The position numbers were made by a program, and so were the translations under genes. From NCBI RefSeq assembly GCF_964204865.1, contig NC_135252.1:16389383-16453382 (forward strand): a stretch of 64,000 bases of DNA, read 5' to 3'. This DNA comes from Styela clava. Its lineage: Eukaryota; Chordata; Ascidiacea; Stolidobranchia; Styelidae. This document shows, piece after piece, positions 11,097 to 21,482 of the stretch (position 1 is the stretch's first letter; the number at the start of each line of letters is the position of its first letter). Below the pieces are notes generated by a model. That model ran no database searches. It was not told where the DNA came from and saw only the letters and a program-made list of their open reading frames with translations.

Positions 11097-12712
11097 ATCT
11101 AGACGTTTTGTTTTGCAAGCTGGATCTTGCCGTTTTTGGTTTTTCAAACTGAATCTAGTTGTTTTTGCAGGCTGGATCTAGCCTATTTTGTTTTGCATGC
11201 TGGATCTAGCCGTTTGCTGGCTGAGCCTCAATCAAGCCGTTTTTTTTGCATGCCGGATCTAGCCTATTTTGTTTTGCATGCTGGATCTAGCCGTTTTTTT
11301 GCATGCTGGATCTAGCCGTTTTTTTGCATGCTGAATATATCCGATTTTGTTTTAGCAGGCTGAATCCACCAGCCGTTTTTTTGCAGGCCGGATCATTCCT
11401 TTTCCAGTCTGGATCTAGTCGTCTTTAATATTTAGGCAGGATTTAGCTGTTTTTGTTTTTGCATGACCGATCTAGTCGGTTTTGTTTTTGAAGGGTCAAT
11501 CTAACAGTTTTTGTTTTTGGAGGCTGGATCCAAAAGTTCTGGTTTTTGCACGATAGATCTAGCCGTGTTTGTTTTTTCATGCTGAATTTTGCAGGCTGGA
11601 AATAGCCGTTTCTGTTTTTTGCAGGTTGGATGTAGCCGTTTTTGTTTTTGCAGGCTGGATCTAGCCGCTTGTTGTGTACAGGCTGGATATAGTTGCTTGT
11701 TTTGCGGGTTGGATCTAGCCGTTTTTGTTTTCAAGCTTAATCTAGCCGTTTGTTTTGGAATACTGGATCTAGTTGTTTGTTTTTGCAAGCGGAATCTAGC
11801 CTATTCTGATTTTGTACGTTTTTGCAGGTTGAATGTAGACGTTTTTGTTTTTGCAGACTCGATCTAGTCGTTATTGCTTTTACAGGCTGAATCTTGCCGG
11901 TTTTGTGTTGCATGCTGGATCTAGCAATTTTTGTTTTTCCAGGCCGGATCTAGCCGTTTGTTTCGCATGATGTATCTAGCCGTTTTTGTTTTGCAGGCTG
12001 AATCTTGCCGATTTGATTTTTGCTGGCTGGAACTAGCCGTTTTTGTTTTAGCAGGCTGGATCCACCAGCCGTTAATTTTGCAGGCCGCATCATTCTTTTT
12101 CCAGTGTGGATCTAGTCGTTTTTTTATTTCTAGGCGGGTCCGATTTGATTTTTGCTGGCTGGATCTAGCCGTTTTTGTTCTTACAAGCCGGATCTAGCCG
12201 TTTGTTTTGCATGCTGGATCTAGCCGTTTTTGCAGGCTGAATGTAGCCGTTTTTTTTTGCAGGCTTGATGTAGCCGTTTTTCTTTTGCATGCTGGATCTA
12301 GCCGTTTTCGTTTTTGCAGACTGGAACTAGCCGTTTGTTTTGCAGGATGGATCTAACTGTTTTTGCAGTCTGGATCCACCAGCCGTTTTTTTTTTGCAGG
12401 CCGGATCATTCCTCTTCCAGTCTGGATCTAGTCGTTTTTGATTTTGCAGGCTGTATCTAGTCGTTTGTTTTCCTGGCTGGATCTAGCCGTTTCTTGTTTT
12501 ACATGCTGGATCTAGCCGTTTGTTTTGCGTGCTGGATCTAGCCTTTTTTTGCAGGCCGGATCTAGCTGTCTGTTTTGCAGGTTGGATCTAGTCGTTTTTT
12601 TGTGCATGCTGAATCTAGCCGTTTTTGTTTTAGTAGGCTGGATCCAAAAGCCGTTTTTTGCAGGCCGCATCATTCCTTTTCCAGTCTGGACCTAGTCGTT
12701 TTTTATTTTTGG
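11097..12712. repeat. Degenerate minisatellite, right part
   Basis: Continuation of the array seen at 7081-8275, with the same core and T-rich linkers. This half also contains four copies of a longer compound segment, absent from the left half: it begins GGATCCACCAGCCG, passes through CCGGATCATTCC and ends CTGGATCTAGTCG. Copies start near 11361, 12057, 12371 and 12648. They imply duplication of multi-unit blocks as well as single units. Confidence 0.92.
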
Positions 12713-13638
12713 GCCTAAATGACGTTTTATAATTTGTAATTTGATAACAATTTTTCTTAAAAAACGTTTTAAGCCAACAGAAGATTAATGAACCTGTAAG
12801 CGATGGTTTTTATGCCTATTTACAAGTGATCTTAATACTTTTTTGGGACAAACTCCCCCAAACAAAATTGAGGCAGACAAGAGGTTATTTCCCTCTGGTA
12901 TACCACCAATAAGATCCTGGCTTTCCTAATGCTGATTATACATACCCATACTGGCAACAGATAGCATTGATCCATACCATCCTTTTCCACATCAACGGTA
13001 CACATTCCCAAGCACTTTTCACAACTAGCAAAGAGTTGCAGGAGTTTCCGTCGACTAACGATTCATTTCTCCTTTATAATCTCGTATGACTCTCCTTCTC
13101 TAGAAAATAATTAAAAATCAAATGAAAATGTATATGAAATTTGCCGTCAAGGATCAATACTTACCCACTGCATAACTCATCTGAAACACTATTTAAGTCT
13201 GAGCAACCGTCTGTACTTGAGTCGTCATCAATTTTCATAAGTGTCAGAGTCCACCTGTGTTTTGAAGAACTGTAACGGGCAACTACCAGATCACATTGTA
13301 AGTCGACAGATCTTGTACCGTAAGAGGATTGGCTTCTGCAACAGATATTGAATAATTAGAAAGAAGCAGCTTCACAATAATATAAAACCTAAAGCTGAAT
13401 ATATGTCTAGTTCTGAACGTTCACTATGATTTCCACGTCTCTGCAGTTTCTGAGTGTGTTTAAACTGTTGTGTTACTATCTGAAATGGCAAAATCTAAAT
13501 CAGAGATGGGCAAGGTTTTTGGACCGGGGGACAAAATTTTGCAATATCAAAATTTGGTTTTGACAATTTCAAAATAGATTTGAGATGAGGAACGGTCAAT
13601 TGAGATCTGTGTTTACATTTGTTGAAATTATTCATCAG
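12713..13638. other. Intergenic DNA, one possible hAT end
   Basis: No gene recognised. Near 13500 the sequence CAGAGATGGGCAAGG resembles the terminus of a hAT element, but no partner end or target duplication was found, so it is at most a fragment. Confidence 0.4.
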
Positions 13639-13995
13639 ACCAATGAGCATATATACAATGAGTGGAAACTTGCAAAGATTTGCTCATTTTGGTATTGTCC
13701 CCTGCATTTTTACGTCGTCCAGCTAAATGGTTCGTTGCATATTAAGAAAACGCATTGCTCGCTGCCAAAATCCCTTGCTTCAGCCGAGTCGGGTGCGAAA
13801 TTGGCCGTATTGAGGACTGTAATTCTTCAATACATATTTGGTTTTGGGTTTCGAAGTATGGTACGCTGAAAGCATACAACTATGAGCATATGCTTATTGG
13901 GAATGCATATCTATTAGGCAGAAAACGTATCTACAGAACCGAATATGAACCAGTCGCCGAGAGGGGTGCGGTTATTTATGTATTTATTCATTGAT
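13639..13995 (+). repeat. Unclassified repeat X, plus-strand copy
   Basis: About 355 bp that recurs in inverted orientation at 17814-18163 and 19127-19477, with a fragment near 16540-16632. Overlapping open frames of 79-94 codons are seen in it, but similarity between copies reflects recent repetition and I recognise no protein domain. It always abuts the LINE or SINE debris, so it is probably part of a larger retroelement or a host block carried with it. Confidence 0.7.
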
Positions 13996-14004
13996 ATAAC
14001 ATGG

Positions 14005-14460
14005 GATTTACATATTTATCCATGGGAGAGGAAAGCCGAGAAGAATGCCTAAATATATGGCGAACCACGGCCTCTCACAATCATAGCTCTGTCCTCCATA
14101 TGAATCACATGGCTCTGCGAGCTATTCGTTTACCTATTAAAAATACTGATTTTAACTATAAATTACTCTGGGATATCTTGCCTTTGAAAACAAAAGCCAG
14201 AAATTGGAAGAAAATCAGGGAATGAAATGTGTGTATTATGTAATGGAGAACATGAGTTTGTTTCACATATTTTCATGTATTGTAAATTACAAAAAATATT
14301 TATGAAGAATTTGTTTTAGATATATTAAAACTGATTAGAATACATTTTGTTATCAATTTGATTCTTGCATATCATTTAATTTTAACGATCCTTTATATAG
14401 TCATATAGATACTGTTGATTTGGATGCAATTATACTTTTGTCATCAATAGTGAGAAATAT
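14005..14460 (+). pseudogene. LINE reverse-transcriptase C-terminal fragment
   Basis: Plus-strand reading gives FNYKLLWDILPLKTKARNWK, then after a stop the Cys-rich segment CVLCNGEHEFVSHIFMYCK. A Cys-x2-Cys followed by His and Cys is the pattern of the zinc-binding domain after reverse transcriptase in many non-LTR retrotransposons. The in-frame stop near 14223 and the loss of everything upstream make it a dead fragment. Closely related fragments lie inverted at 17003-17384 and 18388-18704. Confidence 0.75.
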
Positions 14461-14890
14461 TTCAGGACTGCTATTAACTATGTGAGCTATTTTTTCTGCA
14501 ATGCAAAATACATCTTGCGTCTGCTATTTACTATGTGAATTAATTTTTCTGCAATGTAAAGTATTTCCATAACTGCTTTTACTATGTGGGCTGTTTTTTC
14601 GGTACTCTTGTAGTATGTGTACCAGGTTAGGTTACGATTCTCCTTATTTTTGTTCTATTAAAAGTTCGGGAATTGTCTGTGTTACACAAGTGAATATCCC
14701 CTACCGATAGAATTTAGTCCATTTACACAACTTGATATAAAATAGGCGAACAAAATTAGTTACCTTCATATTGGTACACATACTTCTGGAGCACCATTTT
14801 TTTTGTAATGTAAAATATTTAATATGTGAACTAATTTTTTTGGAATGCAAAATATTTTCTACAGCTTCTGTATTTTTCATATGTCACTTT
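14461..14890. repeat. Short tandem repeats of about 60 bp
   Basis: Imperfect units containing ACTATGTGAGCTATTTTTTC and a nearby GCAATGCAAAATA recur three times between about 14461 and 14600. A diverged further copy lies near 14800-14890. No coding content is seen. Confidence 0.6.
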
Positions 14891-15079
14891 TCATTTCATC
14901 GATAATACACATGGTCTGGCACATTGTTCATTCTTTGTGGAGATTTTGGTAAATTTACAGATGGAATAAGACCGACATCCAGCTTTTTTCTGTTTTACAA
15001 CTGTAATACAAATTGAAGTATGTAAACCCAGTTGGTAGACACCGGAACCATGTGTACCAGGTTAGGGTCTACTACATAC

Positions 15080-15270
15080 AAGCATTCCCAAACTTTTCAA
15101 GCCGCACCCCCTTTTTAGAATTTGTGAAGTCTTGCGCCCCACCTCAAAATAGTTAGCTAACAATAATAAGCTACAAATAACAGTAAGGCATAAGTGCGTT
15201 TTATTGGAAAAACAGTTGAAAATACATGGATGGAACGAAATAAATGACAAGTTTTGATATGCAAATATTT
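15080..15270. mobile_element. Truncated hAT element end
   Basis: The sequence CATTCCCAAACTTTTC, followed by a C-rich GCCGCACCCCC stretch and GCGCCCCACC, resembles the 5' end of hAT elements of the CAGTGTTTCCCAAAC type. The opposite end and a target duplication are not found. Assignment is by resemblance only. Confidence 0.45.
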
Positions 15271-15866
15271 ACAAGTTTTGATATGTATAAAATTAGCCAA
15301 GTCCAGAAGTCAGTATTTTAAACTAATAGAGAGAGAGAGTTTATTTCGTTCGTCAAACCATGAACATATATGAATTATAATAAAAAAAAACAGATGCTCA
15401 GGTGTTTGACTGGGAGACAACGTTACAACATTTGGGGTCATTTAACAGGTTCGGTGTTAAATTCTTCAATAGCTCTCATATACCGTATTCACAAGAATTT
15501 TTGATTTGGAAAGTACGGTACTAAATAATCATGTTTTGTCCTAAGATCATCATTTATTCAGCTGATAAGTTGACATGTATTGCATATCAACTGCATAAAA
15601 ATGGGTTAGCAAGGATACCTATTATTTGGAAAATTTGTCTACTAAAAATTAATGTGATAGGACATGGGTTTTTTATGAGCAAAGATGAGGAAAATTCTAT
15701 TATTATAGCACTTTAATTATAAACATTTGATAATAGTAATGAAATCATGAGTATATTTCTTTATACACTATAATTTGAACACATCAAATTATAATACTTG
15801 ATTATGACTGGCAAGTGATTTGGAGGATAGTGACACACATTAATACATGATCAGGATTTATGATAT

Positions 15867-16290
15867 GAAATAAAGTGCTCATGTACATATCTATATTCGG
15901 CTACAGAGCACGTATCATAGAATGAATTTTAAGGCGAAATATTGATAATATACTGAAATAGCAATGATAAACAATAGGTTATTTTTAAATAAGTATTACC
16001 GGTACTAAAAAATAAATAAAGTGCTCATATACATATAGATATTTGGATACAGAGAAAGTATCATAGAATAAAATTCAAGGCAAAAAATTGATTAAATACC
16101 AGAATAGCAAGTATAATAAACATTAAGATACTTTTAAACGAAGTATTACTAAAAAATAAATAATGTGGTCATGTACATAGATATTTGGATACAGAGAAAG
16201 TGTCATAGAATTTAGGGCGAAATATGGATGCAAGTATGATAAACAATTTGATATTTTTATAAAAAGTGTTACTAACAAATAAAATAATAG
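15867..16290. repeat. Three tandem units of about 145 bp
   Basis: Each unit starts AAATAAAGTGCTCAT or a close variant, then carries GGATACAGAGAAAG, TATCATAGAAT and a stretch with GATAAACA. Units begin near 15867, 16013 and 16156; the third is slightly shorter. Divergence between units is moderate. Nothing suggests a function. Confidence 0.8.
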
Positions 16291-16539
16291 ATTATGGAGT
16301 TCCAGCAAGTGTGCTCATAACAAATAAAAAGATAGCAATTCATTTACCACAGTGAATTAAATTCATTACACATTACTACTTGCTATAACACGGCGGGCAC
16401 ATGATACTCATCGTGTTTTAAACTTTTTTAAAGGTTTTGCTCGCTCCCCAGAACTCTCCATTTTTTATTTGTTTGTATTGTCAGATTGTGGACTTTTCAA
16501 AATAAACTATCTATATCAATGAATACAATATCCCAGGTC

Positions 16540-16632
16540 ACCACTTGGCTGGTTCATATTCTGTTCTGTAGTTAAGTTTTCTGCCTAATAAATGGTATGT
16601 ATTCCCAATAAGCATTACAGTATGCTCATTCG
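16540..16632 (-). repeat. Fragment of repeat X
   Basis: The segment around CTGGTTCATATTCTGTTCTG and CCCAATAAGCAT matches the part of repeat X seen at 17840-17920. It is a short, truncated copy in the same orientation as the two downstream copies. Confidence 0.65.
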
Positions 16633-17002
16633 TTCACTCATTGAGTGATTTTAATTACGGTTAATATAAATAAGTTCATATTCCATGTTGCATCCATGAT
16701 TCAGTATTTATTTTGTTCAATTCCAGTAGTAATCCATACCATAATTAGGTTATTTTAATAAATGCATTGATATAAAACAATAAAAATGAAATTAGTAAAT
16801 ATAAAATACATATCATAAACATATAATTTTATTTTTGAAATAACGCTTTACATAAATTTTTCAATTCCCTCTCAAATGGGTTGTTTATTCTATAATTCTC
16901 TATATTTTTCTACATATTATGGCCATTTTTATCTGCTTTTTGAGAAAGGCAAAATGGGGTGTTTTATTTTCGAATATAATAGAATTTCTCATGGTCAAAA
17001 TT

Positions 17003-17384
17003 TTATATCTCACTATTGATTACAAAAGTATAATTGCATCCAAATCAACAGTATCTATATGACTATATATAAGGATCGTTGAAATTAAATAATATGCAAG
17101 AATCATATTGATAACAAAATGTATTCTAATCAATTTTAATATATCCAAAACAAAATCCTCATAAATATTTTTTGTAAATTTACAATACATGAAAATATGT
17201 GAAACAAACTCAGGTTCTTCATTACATAATACACACATTTCATTCTCTGCTATTCTTCCAATTTCTGGCTTTTGTTTTCAATGGCAAGATATCCCAGAGA
17301 AATAGTTAAAATCAGTATTTTTAATAAGTAAACGAATAGCTCGCAGAGCCATGTGATTCATATGGAGGACAGAGCTATGATTGA
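17003..17384 (-). pseudogene. LINE fragment with RT zinc-binding domain, copy 1
   Basis: The minus strand encodes MCVLCNEEPEFVSHIFMYCK and a following hydrophobic tail of about 50 residues (17020-17238). It is the same Cys-His-Cys domain as the plus-strand fragment at 14005. Only this terminal part of a non-LTR reverse transcriptase is present, 5'-truncated and cut off by other repeats. Confidence 0.75.
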
Positions 17385-17461
17385 GAGAGGCCGTGGTTTG
17401 CCATATATTTAGGCATTCTTCTCGGCTTTCCTCTACCCTTGGATAAATATGTAAATCCCAT

Positions 17462-17812
17462 GCGCGGCGGTGTGGCTCAACGGGCTAAGCGTTAGGAATA
17501 CGCTCGCCACCGCACCTCTAATTACTCTGCATGGGTCCGCAGGTTCGAATCCCATGCAGGGATGGTTATGTGCAAGAGGATTGCTGGACTCCTCGCCGCC
17601 GTTGGGTGATTCACGTAACCGCTGATCGGTTACGGCTTCCTCCACCAACAAGTCCATGCTTCCGAAAACAAACAATATAACTAATCCCATGCCCGACTTG
17701 GAATGGTAACCGGACGAGAGGCCGTGGTTCGCCATATGGATAAGTCGTCTTATCGGCTTTCCTTTCCCCCGGGATAAATATGTAAATCCTTATCCTTATC
17801 CTCATTATCCTA
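17462..17812 (+). mobile_element. tRNA-derived SINE, copy 1
   Basis: The head has an A-box-like GTGGCTCAACGGGCTAAGCG and a B box GGTTCGAATCC (17542-17552), the internal RNA polymerase III promoter of tRNA-derived SINEs. The body runs through CTTCCTCCACCAACAAG, and the tail ends GGATAAATATGTAAATCC plus TTATCC repeats. The tRNA part does not close into an acceptor stem, so it is not a tRNA gene. A similar tail sequence lies just before the head (17385-17460), suggesting insertion into the end of an older, 5'-truncated copy. Confidence 0.88.
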
Positions 17813-17813
17813 A

Positions 17814-18163
17814 TAAATACATAAATAACCGCACCCCACTGGGCGACTGGTTCATATTCTGTACTGTAGCTACGTTTTCTGTCTAATAGATATGCATTCC
17901 CAATAAGCATATGCTCATAGTTGTATGCTTTCAGCGTACCATACTTCGAAACCCAAAACCAAATATGTATTGAAGAATTAAAGACCTCAATACGGCCAAT
18001 TTCGCACCCGACTCGGCTGAAGCAAGGGATTTTGGCAGCGAGCAATGCGTTTTCTTAATATGCAACGAACCATTTAGCCGGACGACGTAAAAAATGCAGG
18101 GAACAATACCAAAATGAGCAAATCTTTGCAAGTTTCCACTCATTGTATATATGCTCATTGATT
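17814..18163 (-). repeat. Repeat X, minus-strand copy 1
   Basis: Inverted relative to 13639-13995 and nearly identical to 19127-19477. See the plus-strand copy for its open frames, which I do not treat as genes. Confidence 0.75.
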
Positions 18164-18387
18164 GAGTCAAATGGAACTACGATAATCATATATGAATGAA
18201 AACGTTTGAAAGTTCATTTCATTTTGAACAGAACGGTGGTAATATCCTAGCATCTAAATAAATGTTGCTACATTTATGAAAAACTATTCGGTGTATTCTG
18301 TGATAGCAGGGATAGACGATGATTGGTTTGTCACAAACGCGACAGCAGCAATGGCAGACAATACGTATCGGCCGGGATTATACTATT

Positions 18388-18704
18388 ATAAGGATCGTTG
18401 AAATTAAATAATATGCAAGAATCATATTGATAACAAAATGTATTCTAATCAATTTTAATATATCCAAAACAAAATCCTCATAAATATTTTTTGTAAATTT
18501 ACAATACATGAAAATATGTGAAACAAACTCAGGTTCTTCATTACATAATACACACATTTCATTCTCTGCTATTCTTCCAATTTCTGGCTTTTGTTTTCAA
18601 TGGCAAGATATCCCAGAGAAATATATTTAAAATCAGTATTTTTAATAAGTAAACGAATAGCTCGCAGAGCCATGTGATTCATATGGAGGACAGAGCTATG
18701 ATTG
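18388..18704 (-). pseudogene. LINE fragment with RT zinc-binding domain, copy 2
   Basis: Duplicate of the fragment at 17069-17384, encoding the same Cys-x2-Cys domain on the minus strand. The terminal part of the tail domain is cut off by the left breakpoint of the duplication. Confidence 0.7.
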
Positions 18705-18782
18705 AGAGAGGCCGTGGTTTGTCATATATTTAGGCATTCTTCTCGGCTTTCCTCTACCCTTGGATAAATATGTAAATCCCAT

Positions 18783-19125
18783 GCGCGGCGGTGTGGCTCA
18801 ACGGGCTAAGCGTTAGGAATACGCTCGCCACCGCACCTCTAATTACTCTGCATGGGTCCGCAGGTTCGAATCCCATGCAGGGATGGTTATGTGCAAGAGG
18901 ATTGCTGGACTCCTCGCCGCCGTTGGGTGATTCACGTAACCGCTGGTCGGTTACGGCTTCCTCCACCAACAAGTCCATGCTTCCGAAAACAAACAATATA
19001 ACTAATCCCATGCCCGACTTAGAATGGTAACCGGACGAGAGGCCGTGGTTCGCCATATGGATAAGTCGTCTTATCGGCTTTCCTTTCCCCCGGGATAAAT
19101 ATGTAAATCCTTATCCTCATTATCC
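18783..19125 (+). mobile_element. tRNA-derived SINE, copy 2
   Basis: Same element as 17462-17812, with the A-box-like segment and the B box GGTTCGAATCC at 18863-18873. It came with the direct duplication rather than by a separate insertion, because both flanks are also shared. Confidence 0.88.
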
Positions 19126-19126
19126 T

Positions 19127-19477
19127 AATAAATACATAAATAACCGCACCCCACTGGGCGACTGGTTCATATTCTGTACTGTAGCTACGTTTTCTGTCTA
19201 ATAGATATGCATTCCCAATAAGCATATGCTCATAGTTGTATGCTTTCAGCGTACCATACTTCGAAACCCAAAACCAAATATGTATTGAAGAATTAAAGAC
19301 CTCAATACGGCCAATTTCGCACCCGACTCGGCTGAAGCAAGGGATTTTGGCAGCGAGCAATGCGTTTTCTTAATATGCAACGAACCATTTAGCCGGACGA
19401 CGTAAAAAATGCAGGGAACAATACCAAAATGAGCAAATCTTTGCAAGTTTCCACTCATTGTATATATGCTCATTGAT
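19127..19477 (-). repeat. Repeat X, minus-strand copy 2
   Basis: Third long copy of repeat X, within the second duplicated block. It is collinear with 17814-18163. Confidence 0.75.
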
Positions 19478-19586
19478 CAGACTAAAGGTCTGTTCACAAA
19501 TGTATGTGGAGTCAAATAACACCAACATTCTCTGAGCCGATTGTCGTATATTTCGAAACCTGACATCACTCAGGGAAGCCTAAAAG

Positions 19587-20137
19587 TCATTCTTTTTCAA
19601 GCTCTTTCAAAACATAGTCACATTGAGTATCGATCAATTCTAATTGTAGCTCTTGTGGTGCTATTGCAGTGACTTGTGTAAAAGGAGACCAAACAATTTG
19701 AAACGATTCTTGGAGTTTTTCGAAATCTCCGAATCTCCGGCAGAATTCTTTATGGAGATCATTCAGTAATTTTCTATATTTTATAGCGTGCTTGGGTGCG
19801 TCCTTCATAGTCACTAGGGTGGGGAAATGCGCAAATCAATTGTTAGATAGTTGTTCTGATAATAAAGTCAATTTCGATTTGTAGCCTCAAAACATTGGTG
19901 TACACTTTATAAGCGAAGAGGTCATACACGTTCACACGCTTCCCCCAAACTTAACCAATGTACGTGAGAATGATAAAGCAAGTCTTGGTGATCTATTTCT
20001 TCGAGGAACTTGATAAACTGACGATGGCGAAGCCATCCCATGATTTTTTTTCTTGCTTCATCCTTGGGAAAATTGTGCAATGATACACCATCTCTGTGAG
20101 TGTTGGAGCAACCTCCAATTACACAACGACTAGGCAT
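19587..20137 (-). pseudogene. THAP-domain/hAT transposase hybrid remnant
   Basis: Reading the minus strand from 20137, the frame opens MPSRCVIGGCSNTHRDGVSL and continues HNFPKD. This has the C-x4-C start and HxFPKD signature of a THAP zinc finger. After about 35 residues it passes straight into RQFIKFLEEI and VHWLSLGEACERV, which resemble the middle of GTF2IRD2/ZBED-type hAT transposases (histidine and tryptophan before a Leu-Ser). A second frame (19587-19814) contains CRRFGDF and PQELQLELIDTQCD, which follow in that family. The D, D and E catalytic region is absent, so this is an internally deleted relic. The THAP part might be an original fusion or a deletion junction. Confidence 0.65.
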
Positions 20138-21095
20138 TTTAATACAGGAATAGGATATTTACTGTTGCGCAGTTTAGATATAACGTCAATTTACTGTACG
20201 GTACCGTGTACTGGCGATGTAACAAAAAATAACGGATTATAGATTCACAAGAGAGAACAAAACCCGATACAGAGTGTATTCATATACAAAGAATACTAAA
20301 AATATTAGAATATGTTACAATACAGCAATACCGTAATAGTTCAGCAGAAAGAGTTCACAGTCATTGACAACATTGCACTGAAATTAATTGAAAATACTGG
20401 TATAGGTTTCAACATACTACGCCGTTTTAAACTGTAATACCCAAATAACCCAATAGAACTAAGTCACTGACACACCGTCCAAAATAAAAACGCGAATCGC
20501 CCAAAATGCCTTTAACCTAATGTAAAACTCCGTTGACGAGTTCTCACTACTACGTCATCATCGATTTCTGACGGGTCAATTTTCATAAAAATTCGAGTCT
20601 CGAAAACTAAGTCGAGTTCATGTAAATAGAAAACGTCGAGAATCCTAAAACAAAATGTAGAATCGAATTCCCCCCATAAAATGTTGCTTGCTAACCCACC
20701 TTTAACATCAAATCAACACAATGAAACAATTTTACATGCTTTATCAGACGATTAATTATTTTGGTATTGTATTTGTTGTATCTTTTATAATTTATATTAT
20801 TAAGTAACTTATGTCCTGAAATATTTGTGACATTAGTATATTTGTTTTACAGATAAATCGTCTTGCAAATCCCACGGAAGTGACTGTCACAATATATAGG
20901 CGGTTCCTCACTACAGCATTTGAATTCGATCTCAACTGAGCTAAACTCGACGAACTATGAACAATGATCAGCCTATTAAAACAGTCTAACTCTGGCAATC
21001 AACTCTGAAACTGTGATCAGTGCCGTTTCAGAATATTTATTCGGGACCTATTAATCAGACTGCCGCTGAGCTCGGCAACTGTGAACTGTCTAAAC
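20138..21095. other. Intergenic DNA, nothing recognised
   Basis: AT-rich, with short open frames only. No repeat ends, RNA gene or exon chain noted. Confidence 0.5.
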
Positions 21096-21482
21096 CAGGG
21101 GTCGGCAAACTTTTGTCGTCCGCGGGCCAAAATTAAAGGTTGCAAGTCATTGGCGGGCCGCACATATTTTTAGGGAGTTAAAAACCGAGAGAGTGGCCAA
21201 TGAATCACATTTTTTCACACAGATTTCAGTTAAATTTCAAGCAGCACGCGAAGACTGATCATTTGATTAGTTTCTACGCCATTAAACCATTTGCACAATT
21301 ATAATCAATTTATAGGCTCATTAAACGAGTGATTGTGAATTATATACTTGTTAGGTTATAATAGAATTTAGTGTCTCAAAACAAATTCTGTTACGTAAAG
21401 AATATAATCGTCAATACGGTTGTTTTGTTAATATAATTCAGTGAAGCGTCGCGGGCCGGATTTGGCCAGCGGGTCGTAGTTG
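21096..21482. mobile_element. Non-autonomous hAT element, right end lost
   Basis: The left end CAGGGGTCGGCAAACTTTTG and the interior (CGCGGGCCAAAATTAA, TGGCGGGCCGCACAT, GTCGCGGGCCGGAT) match the complete copy at 24566-24995. At the right, GGGTCGTAGTTG is followed by GACTAAAC instead of the expected terminal repeat. The left flank GTCTAAAC resembles this, so the last 10 bases or so were probably deleted after insertion. Confidence 0.8.

Larger units (their letters stand above)
17069..18163. repeat. Direct duplication, copy 1 (LINE fragment, SINE, repeat X)
   Basis: This composite block recurs almost identically at 18388-19477, offset by about 1,319 bp, with a 224-bp unrelated spacer between copies. 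Differences are a few substitutions and small indels, for example two TTATCC repeats here against one in the second copy. The SINE inside is shared, so it was present before the duplication. Confidence 0.9.
18388..19477. repeat. Direct duplication, copy 2
   Basis: Second copy of the composite block at 17069-18163, in the same orientation. Its left end joins unrelated sequence at GGCCGGGATTATACTATTAT. Its right end diverges just after ATGCTCATTGAT. The near identity suggests a young local duplication. Confidence 0.9.

Noticed and set aside
7255..12197. Several open frames of 60-95 codons within the minisatellite on both strands
   Set aside because: They are repetitive translations of the tandem unit, in changing frames and with frequent stops. 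Unit lengths are not multiples of three.
17466..17575. Possible tRNA gene with A and B boxes (also 18786-18895)
   Set aside because: No closing acceptor stem or complete cloverleaf, and the sequence is the head of a repeated SINE.
17611..18045. 144-codon minus-strand frame (and 17433-17735, 18754-19056, 19019-19360)
   Set aside because: These frames run across SINE and repeat X junctions and recur only because the repeat is duplicated. No domain recognised.
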